Positions 55,927 to 64,000 of a stretch of 64,000 nt of DNA are shown here, piece by piece (within the stretch, counting starts at the first letter, position 1; each line of letters begins with the position of its first letter). The position numbers and the translations under genes are program-made. The notes beneath the pieces are model-generated. The model did not search any database. It was not told the origin of the DNA and saw only the letters and a list, made by a program, of their open reading frames with translations. This stretch comes from Hofstenia miamia (Eukaryota > Xenacoelomorpha > Acoela > Hofsteniidae): NCBI GenBank assembly GCA_900660155.1, contig CABFPE010000031.1:2030749-2094748 (forward strand). Reading direction: 5' to 3'.

Positions 55927-56884
55927 GTGAGTCACATTTCATGGAATTCCCAGTAAACATAAAACTGTCGTAACAACGTAGTTGAACGACATAATAACGA
56001 CACTAAAACGACATTACAAAACAACGTCTTTTCACAATAAAACGACAAACTATCAATAAAAATGTAGTTTTTAAAAAATTATTCCTATTTTTAAATATTT
56101 TTTGCTAGGCGGAATTATACATCGCCAGTAATCCGCACTATAAACGCCACTCAAACAATACAAAGTCTATTAAACACCAATACACCACAAAAACGACGTC
56201 GTTACAACAGTTTTATGTTTACTGGGATTACCTTGAGACATTTTCCATTTTTAGGTCTATTTCTGGCATAGTTGGGGAAGTACGCTTGCAGCAATCTACC
56301 ACATGACTGCTCTTGCACTTGATCGTTCCCTTGGTATAGGAGCGCCAATTTGGTTCAAGCAATATAGCAAACCAAGGCTTGCATATTATATTAGTTTTTT
56401 CATTACAGTTGCATGTTATGCAAGTGTTGCATGCAACTTATATTTATTTGATATTACAAACGGTATTTGCCAATTTGCATTAATGCCAGATTTTGTATTT
56501 TGGTACATTCGAATTATGTTTTTTGGAGCAATGTTCTCAGTACCATTTTTTGTAATATGTAGTACAAATGTATTTTTTATTTACAAAATTAGAAATCGTG
56601 AAAGAACAATGGACGCAGAACGGCGGCTCACCATTATGTTGATCACCTCGAGCATTGCATTTACAATACTTATCTTTACTTCAATGATCTTTGGATTCGT
56701 CATATTTTCTGCAAAACCGAAAACTGCAACAGAAGTTTCATTTATTTTACTTTGTGAAAAATTACACGAAGTTCTCGTTATAACAAACTCTTCAATAAAT
56801 TTCATATTCTACTTCGTAAGTGGCCCTATGTTTAGGAATGCCTTTTTCAGATTGCTAAAAAATGTATTGACAAACTGGCTTTGA
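55648..56884 (+). CDS. Rhodopsin-like (class A) G-protein-coupled receptor, two exons
   Basis: Exons 55648-55926 and 56255-56884 join in phase 0 (donor GTGAGT, acceptor TTTTTAG) to give 302 residues with seven hydrophobic spans. TM1 is near LLGFCISLVGICLNF. TM2 has LIKCLAIWDAIAIL. TM3 runs from VYFWHSWGSTLAAIYHM to the DRY position, here ALDRS. Then follow TM4, TM5 with SVPFFVICSTNVFFIYKI, TM6 with RLTIMLITSSIAFTILIF and TM7 NSSINFIFYFVSGPMFRNAF, which stands in for NPxxY. Cys in FNCK before TM3 and in NGICQF can form the usual ECL1-ECL2 disulfide. The start chosen, MSNATTNG, carries an N-glycosylation sequon. A further in-frame ATG at 55390 lies in a repeat. The pattern resembles invertebrate peptide (FMRFamide/myosuppressin-like) receptors, but the ligand is unknown. 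A poly(A) signal follows at 56975. Plasma membrane; ORF intact. Confidence 0.88.
55949..56226. mobile_element. Palindromic MITE filling the GPCR intron
   Basis: Inverted ends CCCAGTAAACATAAAACTGT and ACAGTTTTATGTTTACTGGG are perfect for 20 bases and 28 of 30 overall. They are flanked by ATT on both sides (55946-55948, 56227-56229). A 3-bp duplication fits a PIF/Harbinger-like mover. The interior repeats ACGAC/AAACGAC motifs and has no coding capacity. Only 47 bp of the 328-bp intron lies outside the element and its duplicated ATT. Confidence 0.88.
56255..56884 (+). CDS. GPCR exon 2: TM3 to C-terminus
   Basis: 210 codons including stop. Starts VYFWHSWGSTLAAIYHM after TTTTTAG. Ends LLKNVLTNWL and TGA. 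The frame is intact. Confidence 0.9.
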   Translation, partial: VYFWHSWGSTLAAIYHMTALALDRSLGIGAPIWFKQYSKPRLAYYISFFITVACYASVACNLYLFDITNGICQFALMPDFVFWYIRIMFFGAMFSVPFFVICSTNVFFIYKIRNRERTMDAERRLTIMLITSSIAFTILIFTSMIFGFVIFSAKPKTATEVSFILLCEKLHEVLVITNSSINFIFYFVSGPMFRNAFFRLLKNVLTNWL

Positions 56885-56974
56885 AAAATGCCTTCATTCA
56901 GTACTTTTTGCTCAGGTACAGTCTAACATACATCATAAAAATGGTTTTTAGAAAATCTATACATGGTTTGTTAA

Positions 56975-56980
56975 AATAAA
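56975..56980 (+). terminator. Candidate poly(A) signal AATAAA of the GPCR
   Basis: AATAAA 91 bases after the stop codon. Such hexamers are frequent by chance in AT-rich DNA. Confidence 0.45.
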
Positions 56981-56984
56981 TTAT

Positions 56985-58283
56985 TTGGTAATTTCAAGGC
57001 CTAAGATGCTTTGTCTACAGTACATTGGGTTTTAAAAGAAAACATGGTAACTATATTCCCTGGAAAACTATTTATCCAAAATGCAAAAAAGTTTTTTGCT
57101 TAAAAAATTCAACTATGCATAAAAAATCATAGTACTCCATTTTTCACAATAGAAATTTTGATATTTAGAGTACAGAAATTTGATGCGAATGCTTGTTCAA
57201 TAAATAATGAATTTTTTAGAAGATTTGCTAAATTTCATGTAGTCAACTTTAAGTATAGCCACTTAAATTTATCGTAAACATAATCATTAGAAATGCATGG
57301 AAGCTTAACTTTAATCAAAATTATTATTTTTTATAATTAATGACTTGCTAATATTTCAAAAATATGTAAAATATCATCAATTTAATTTTTGCACCTTTCG
57401 AATTTTAAATATCAAACTAAATCTAAATCTAGGACTACGTAAATGTGTATATGCAATATGGGCCTCAAGGATTCTATTAAATATGGAAAAACATCATTTG
57501 TGTAATAAATAATGTGATTTTCTTTATTGTTTTAGTCTTCTACTTAATAAGTATCAACTTAGCAATTTTAAGTTATTCTGTTATCTTATTATATTGGAGA
57601 AATACTTAAGCTTATTTGGGGACACCCATAAGCAAAATGTTTGAAACAGTGCATGGAGCTTACTTTTGTAACTGCATTTTCATTAAAGTTGGAGAAAATA
57701 AAGAGCTGTGTGATTACATAGTTTTTCTAGAACGATTTTTTTGAATTTTCATGCACGATTTTTATAAAAATGTTATTCTTTAACCAGTTGTTCAATACAA
57801 TTTTGTAAATGAATTCACTGGAAGTATGTTAAAACTTTATTTATTATTTCCATATTTTTATAATCAAATTTCAAAAGAATTTCTCCGCCTCTATAATCTA
57901 TTTTGAACTTATAAGTAAACTTCTTACGATTTTTTAAATATCTTAAATGATTTTGAATCAAATTTTTACTTAAAGAACTCGTTATATAATAAACGCAATT
58001 ATTATACATAATATTACACAACTATAAACACTTTGTAAGAATATGTGCAGTATATTATTAACACCAATTATTTTTGTAAGAAATTTGGATTTGTCCATTG
58101 GAATATTGTAAATCTTTGTATGAATTAGTTTATTCTGAGCAATGTTCGTCATTTGCAATTGTTAATTCATAATATTATTTTATATTTTTCAAACAATATA
58201 ATTATTACATATAAGCTGCATTTAAAATGAATAGAAAATGGGCTATGTCACATGCTTGTGTGCTTTAGTGGAGTATTAATGCC
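56985..58283. other. No supported gene
   Basis: AT-rich intergenic DNA up to the gap. Confidence 0.5.
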
Positions 58284-59283
58284 NNNNNNNNNNNNNNNNN
58301 NNNNNNNNNNNNNNNNNNNNNNNNNNNNNNNNNNNNNNNNNNNNNNNNNNNNNNNNNNNNNNNNNNNNNNNNNNNNNNNNNNNNNNNNNNNNNNNNNNNN
58401 NNNNNNNNNNNNNNNNNNNNNNNNNNNNNNNNNNNNNNNNNNNNNNNNNNNNNNNNNNNNNNNNNNNNNNNNNNNNNNNNNNNNNNNNNNNNNNNNNNNN
58501 NNNNNNNNNNNNNNNNNNNNNNNNNNNNNNNNNNNNNNNNNNNNNNNNNNNNNNNNNNNNNNNNNNNNNNNNNNNNNNNNNNNNNNNNNNNNNNNNNNNN
58601 NNNNNNNNNNNNNNNNNNNNNNNNNNNNNNNNNNNNNNNNNNNNNNNNNNNNNNNNNNNNNNNNNNNNNNNNNNNNNNNNNNNNNNNNNNNNNNNNNNNN
58701 NNNNNNNNNNNNNNNNNNNNNNNNNNNNNNNNNNNNNNNNNNNNNNNNNNNNNNNNNNNNNNNNNNNNNNNNNNNNNNNNNNNNNNNNNNNNNNNNNNNN
58801 NNNNNNNNNNNNNNNNNNNNNNNNNNNNNNNNNNNNNNNNNNNNNNNNNNNNNNNNNNNNNNNNNNNNNNNNNNNNNNNNNNNNNNNNNNNNNNNNNNNN
58901 NNNNNNNNNNNNNNNNNNNNNNNNNNNNNNNNNNNNNNNNNNNNNNNNNNNNNNNNNNNNNNNNNNNNNNNNNNNNNNNNNNNNNNNNNNNNNNNNNNNN
59001 NNNNNNNNNNNNNNNNNNNNNNNNNNNNNNNNNNNNNNNNNNNNNNNNNNNNNNNNNNNNNNNNNNNNNNNNNNNNNNNNNNNNNNNNNNNNNNNNNNNN
59101 NNNNNNNNNNNNNNNNNNNNNNNNNNNNNNNNNNNNNNNNNNNNNNNNNNNNNNNNNNNNNNNNNNNNNNNNNNNNNNNNNNNNNNNNNNNNNNNNNNNN
59201 NNNNNNNNNNNNNNNNNNNNNNNNNNNNNNNNNNNNNNNNNNNNNNNNNNNNNNNNNNNNNNNNNNNNNNNNNNNNNNNNNNN
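58284..59283. other. Assembly gap, exactly 1000 N
   Basis: A round number suggests a placeholder of arbitrary size. Apparent open frames through it are artefacts. Confidence 0.98.
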
Positions 59284-60242
59284 TTGATTTACCTTAAAAG
59301 AAAATATGTGAATGATGCTTGCGTAACAGCTTGACATAATCAAATCAAAACTACTGTTCTCTTGGCGAGTGTATTTGTAGTCCCTGATTGCTCTCGTTTT
59401 ACATTGTTGGGGTTTTTTTGGACGCCAGTTGTCAACTATAATGCAAATGTAACTTTGGTGATTATAAACAAAATTATTTGACAATTTTAAATTGAATTGC
59501 GTAATTTGTGGAATCATTTTGTATGCAAAGTCCATGGAAATGTAATTACAAAATGCAGAAGTTGATCGATGTGATAAATAAAATTTGGAAGTTGTCCTTT
59601 TTGTAGTCTTTGTACTAACCAAGAATGAAAAATTATGAAATACTTTTTAATTAGAAATTAAGGTATATGGGTACATACAAAGTCACATTGTGTAATTCAC
59701 AAAAATACTTTGAGGTAAATCAATGAATTTGATATAGATTGCATGCATTGATATACGCTCCTATGAATGGATATTTGCTACTACAATTGGGTCAAGTTGG
59801 TTCCCAGACGGAAATTGAGATCAGTCTGAAAATTTAAATTAATCAAATTTACACTAATATATATTTTGAGATTTATTTTCATAAAAATCCTTTTATTTCT
59901 TTTTTAGAAAGATTGCTGAGATATAGAAAAACAGTATGACAGTCAGACAAGTGGAGGCGAAATGAGTGCCTCCTTGGTGAAGGTAGCAAATAAAAATACC
60001 AATTAAGATGTCAAAAAATTAAGTTAACTGCAACTAAATAGCTGTTGCATTATGTTCGTCAAACTGGGGTCAAAAAAGACCCCAAACGACTATTTGTTTG
60101 TATTTTTCCTCCGGCAATTAATACTACTACTACTAAAAGACTTTATTTAGTCATGTTTCAGACTACAAAATATTCATAAGAGTTTGCATTTACAATCAAG
60201 ACAAGAACAAAATATAAAACGGCTGCAACCTTCCCGAGAATA

Positions 60243-60430
60243 ATAATCACGTAAAAAATTGAAAAATAGCACCTTTAACGTTTGCTTAAAAAATCTAGGT
60301 CTTTCATAAATTGACAAATTATACTTGGCTTGGAGACAGTTCACTTAATAAACAGTTCTTGTGAAAAAAGAATTTTCTGTTCCTTTCAAACGAGTTTTTT
60401 GTATAGTAAATTTGAGTCTATTACTACTAC
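60243..60430. repeat. First copy of a ~187-bp near-identical direct duplication
   Basis: Differs from 60473-60659 by only a few bases (for example GGTCTTTCAT versus GGTCTTCAT). It ends at CTACTAC directly before an ambiguous base (60431) and a TA array (60432-60461). The sequence is the minus-strand tail of the LINE that continues in the second copy. Confidence 0.92.
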
Positions 60431-60431
60431 N

Positions 60432-60472
<41 letters not shown>
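60432..60472. repeat. TA array between the two duplicated segments
   Basis: About 30 bases of pure TA, then TTTATATATATA, separating the direct copies. Confidence 0.95.
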
Positions 60473-60475
<3 letters not shown>

Positions 60476-60915
60476 ATCACGTAAAAAATTAGAAAATAGC
60501 ACCGTTAACGTTTGCTTAAAAAATCTAGGTCTTCATAAATTGACAAATTATACTTGGCTTGGAGACAGTTCACGTAATAAACAGTTCTTGTGAAAAAAGA
60601 ATTTTCTGTTCCTTTCAAACGAGTTTTTTGTATAGTAAATTTGAGTCTATTACTACTACGTAAACCAGGTCGTGAATTTTCTGCAATGCTGACATATTTC
60701 CAAACGTCAACATCATACATACCAGTTACTAGTTTATTGAATAAAAGTATATCATTAAATTGCAATAAAGGGGATATTGGTAAAAGATTCAATTTTAACA
60801 AACGGTCGCGGTAGTCCATTGAGCATCAAATAATCCACTTTGAAGCCCGGGATTGTAATTTCTCCAAACATAATAAGTTGCTGACATTGGCATGCCAAAC
60901 AAAAGAACAACAAAT
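60473..60915 (-). mobile_element. 3' fragment of a non-LTR retrotransposon reverse transcriptase
   Basis: The minus strand reads LEKLQSRASKWIICSMDYRD, then RLLKLNLLPISPLLQFNDIL, NSRPGLRSSNRLKF and YYVNCLQAKYNLSIYEDLDF. This is the standard C-terminal order (QRRATKFI...DYxxRLLxLxLLPL...RPGLRSS...WNSLP...). The frame from 60819 to 60505 is open. Upstream parts are missing. Confidence 0.82.
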
Positions 60916-61194
60916 CATTGTTCATGTACATTTAGTTTTGTTATATTGCTCTATGTTTGTCCAATGCTTGAGAATTTATTATATGTCGTACTTCCTTGAT
61001 AACAAGATATAACATGTATACTGTGCAAGAAATAACATATCTGTTAGTATGTCAGTAACTAACGTCACTGTGACAACAAAATATTACACCCGCACCTTTC
61101 AATAACTGAGCAACTACGAAATACATAAAACTCAGTTTTCATAAAACACCCCTTCAGCCACCTTTTCACGTGAACTGTCACACACACATGTATA
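60916..61194. other. No supported gene
   Basis: AT-rich DNA with no recognisable content. Confidence 0.5.
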
Positions 61195-61315
61195 TATAAA
61201 ATTTTTAAAAAATTATTGAGCTAAAACGAGCCTCATTGAAAGGTTCTATGGCTAGCCGAAAACACTCAAAAGGAAAACGAGCCGAGTTTAAACATTTCGG
61301 CTTGTTGCAAGTGTG
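61195..61315. mobile_element. Partial third copy of the CGAGCCGAGC hAT-type MITE
   Basis: GAGCTAAAACGAGCCTCATT aligns with GAGCTAAAACAAGCCTCATT in the 45231 copy. It ends GGCTTGTTGCAAGTGTG, a decayed version of the terminal repeat. The left half is missing. Confidence 0.75.
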
Positions 61316-61429
61316 CATATGATTCCACAAATGGGCGGTTCATCAAAAAACCGATTTCAGATTGCTCTATACTAGTTAGTTAATAAACCCACCAGTCGTT
61401 CAATTGAGTTTTGATTAGTGATGTGCGCA

Positions 61430-61760
61430 TGGAGGTTTTTTAATGCCACACTCGCCAAACAAAATATTCATTTTTATCAGTACCCACCTACACTTAAAAA
61501 TATTTCCCTGTACCTGTCCATACCCGAAAGAATGCATTTTTTGTTGCTTTTGAACAATTTCAAATTTGAATAACAATTTTTTCAAACTTTTATTTATAAT
61601 TTGTTCTTGAGAAAAATTGTATTATATTACACATAATGTGGAATAAAATACTTATCTGTACCCACCCCTCCCTATAATAATTAATTGTACCCGCGAGTGG
61701 GTTCGGATAAAACCGGATACACGTGGGCAGTATCCGTACCCGTATATTACTACTTTAGCT
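61430..61760. repeat. TACCCG-rich degenerate repeat, possible MITE
   Basis: Repeated TACCC(G/A) units in both orientations, such as TACCCGCGAGTGGGTTCGG, TATCCGTACCCGTA and GTACCCACC, make an imperfect palindrome. The left edge TAGTGATGTGCGCATGG looks like a hAT-type end, but I see no clean duplication. Confidence 0.4.
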
Positions 61761-63264
61761 ACATGAAAAATTTTGATACACATACACTATAATCATAAAT
61801 TTTTTGAAAATATTTACGCATTAACACCTAAATCTGATTATTTGTTTACTTAAATTTTCACACAACTAACTTCACTTGTATCATTGCTCAACAATGTCTA
61901 TACTATTACAGATCACTCTTTATTTAAGGATATAAAACTGTTAAAGTTGAATCAATGATTTTCTTCTATGATTGTAAACTCAAGTTCTACCTTTTGCTTG
62001 GCTACTTAAAACCTCTAAAGAAAAATGAAATTGTTTGAATGGCATTTAAATATTTCATTGCACCAAAAAATATAGTGTAAAATTAAAAAAATAAAACAAA
62101 AAACAAATTTTTTCATAGAACATGTTAAAAAGTGCCCTCAGTGTTACAAAGAGCCCATGTAATTTGAAACTGCGATTACGAAGAGCCATATATATATATA
62201 TAATATATATATAAATAATATATTTATGCGAGTTGCTGTATACTTGCCTTTGTACTTATGCAATTAGTTAATCATATCAAATACAATTGCTTTGAGAAAT
62301 TGAGAGCAATAAACGAGAAACACACTTCTTTTGATAATGGTCTCAATAGCAAAATACAATGTCACTATGAATATGCATAGACATGTGCTTTGGCCTGTTT
62401 TGAACAAAACTTTTAATTCAATTAATTTTGACTCTAAAAATAGTTTTCATTTTTGAATATTTCAAAGACTTCTGAAACGGTGTAGAGTAAGTCCTTTTTA
62501 TTCTATTTCATTTTTAGGCTGGTTACGTGAAAAATTGTCTCTTGTGTACAATTCTTTAACTATGTCAACAGTACTTATTGAGTGCATTCTTATTAAAGGA
62601 TTGATGACAAAATTGAAATTTGAGGAATAAAGTGGGCATGAGATCAACATGAGCGAAGTACAAATGTGAACTATCCAAGACCACATCTTTTGATAGTTCA
62701 AGCATTCTTTTCGCTTTCTATCAGCTTCTTATTGTAGAAATGTTTGCTACATTTTCACTCTTTTGTAAGATAATTATTTAGTATAAGTCCTACATATATA
62801 ACAAATTCACAAAATAAGCTTGATAACAAAAATTTCCGCCGATTTCCCAAACATTTACATAAAAATTGAGAGATTCTACGATGGCAAATGACTAAAAATT
62901 TGAGATTGTATATACACTTATCACAACAACCTATTATTAAAAAAATCATAAAATTAATTAAGTGAATCAACACAATTGAGACGGATGTCTAATCAAATTT
63001 ATCAAAATTCGTAAGAACATATTCTCATCCTAGTGATCTTTTTTCTAAAACAATTAGCTATAGGAGATAATTCAATTCTTCCATGTTTTTATTATTAATC
63101 ACACTAATTACGCAAACATTTTATGTACTTACTTAAGTGATGTGCTTTATATAAAACTTGATATTCAATTAAAATGGGCATTCAATATCTCAGTGAAAAA
63201 TGCCTAGTAGACTTTACATTTCTTTCCAAAACAACTCGTCATATTGAAAAACTTGTTGACCTTT
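61761..63264. other. No supported gene
   Basis: AT-rich DNA, with a broken TA array near 62190-62212. Frames of 67-72 codons at 62498-62973 (minus) have no recognisable motif. Confidence 0.5.
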
Positions 63265-63480
63265 AAGCTAATCAAAATCCTACCCAATATAATACGATTG
63301 AAATACCGGGATTTACTCATACTTTAAATTCAAGATTCAACTTTTTACATGTGTTAAGTAACAGAAATTTTTTAAAGCAACCCTTCTTTAATGTCCCCAT
63401 TCGAAGCTGGAATTCACTACTTGAAGAAACTAAAATATTTAAAAATTTAAATCCTTTGCAACGCCTTTAAAAATCTTTCT
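63265..63480 (+). mobile_element. C-terminal remnant of a LINE reverse transcriptase
   Basis: Reads SRFNFLHVLSNRNFLKQPFF, then NVPIRSWNSLLEETKIFKNL. The FFxxRxxxxWNSLP-type motif is the usual end of jockey/CR1-like polymerases. Nothing else of the element remains. Confidence 0.65.
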
Positions 63481-64000
63481 TATATTTCTGGTAAATCGTG
63501 ACTATACGATAACCCGTTATTAAAATAGTACTAAAGTAATGTATCCATAATCTTGAGGATTTGTTATATATTTTTTTAAATACTTTAAGTAATTTACAAA
63601 TTCAAGATTACAATAATTAAAAAATCGATAAATTTACAAAATTCATTTAACACTGCATACATTATTACATTATAAAGTAAATTTTAGGAAAAATTGCATA
63701 AATCCGCATTAAAATGATTAAGAAAAATTATCTATAAATTCACAAAACTAACTTAATACAATATAATGATGAGACTCTAGAGATCTTGCTAAAATCTCAT
63801 TAACATTACCTCGCATTAGCGCTATTGAGAGAGACTGCAAAAATCAAAATGGAGCAGTAGCTACATCTCTATTGTGAATTTTCCGTGATTCTGCAAGAAG
63901 GGTCCGTTTCCGTCTTAATTGAATTAGCTGAGATGCTCCCTAGCGATTCTAGGGCCAAATAAAAAACCTTCAGAATCACAATTATTAAAGTGTTTTGAGT
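63481..64000. other. No supported gene
   Basis: AT-rich DNA. The last 200 bases are slightly richer in GC but show no frame or RNA pattern that I recognise. Confidence 0.45.

Noticed and set aside
58252-59622. Very long open frames on both strands
   Set aside because: They run through 1000 unknown bases, so there is no sequence behind them.
1-64000. CRISPR arrays, bacterial operons, prophage or secretion systems
   Set aside because: Introns, SLC6 and GPCR genes and animal transposons show this is eukaryotic nuclear DNA, and no regular spacer-repeat array is present.

Overview
The window is AT-rich metazoan nuclear DNA, almost certainly from an invertebrate. Genes are split by GT-AG introns, TA dinucleotide arrays occur every few kilobases, and most of the rest is decayed transposon sequence. 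I cannot name the species. A serotonin-transporter-like SLC6 gene, a rhodopsin-like receptor, a GM2-activator-like ML protein and a DNMT1-derived copy together fit a soft-bodied invertebrate with a DNA-methylation lineage. Two introns are, or once were, only 44-47 bp long, which points to a very short intron class alongside multi-kilobase introns. Layout: 78-11816 (minus strand) holds nine exons of a monoamine (SERT-like) Na+/Cl- transporter running off the left edge. Its large first intron carries a decayed non-LTR retrotransposon (5590-9220), itself interrupted by a Penelope-like fragment, and a mariner-like transposon (9330-10493). 12.2-14.2 kb holds two hAT-type short elements and a palindrome. 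14.2-23.2 kb has no gene I can support. 23.25-27 kb is a cluster of Tc1, hAT, mariner-MITE, Penelope-like and LINE fragments. A compact, apparently intact ML-domain gene lies at 30476-30943 (minus). A P-element/THAP9-like transposase remnant is at 33.4-34.3 kb, telomere-like repeats at 34.9 kb, and an intronless, decayed DNMT1 copy at 36.3-38.96 kb, which abuts a minus-strand LINE (38.95-41.2 kb). A relatively GC-rich, ORF-less block is at 41.5-42.2 kb. Short inverted-repeat elements are at 44.7 and 45.2 kb. 45.6-55.6 kb is nearly gene-free, with two unidentified coding-like remnants. A two-exon GPCR lies at 55648-56884 (plus). The right end has a 1000-base gap, LINE tails and further MITE debris. 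The intact genes look unrelated and share no evident pathway. Two could nevertheless act at the cell surface in signalling: the transporter would clear an amine transmitter, and the GPCR would sense a peptide-like or other ligand. The strongest observations are: a family of hAT-type MITEs with exact 8-bp target duplications, one nested inside a LINE; a MITE that enlarged a roughly 47-bp GPCR intron about sevenfold; a retrotransposed DNMT1 copy that keeps recognisable catalytic motifs; and recurrent TA arrays, often with a single ambiguous base, at the borders of transposons or of probable mis-joined segments. I found no convincing new defence or mobile system.
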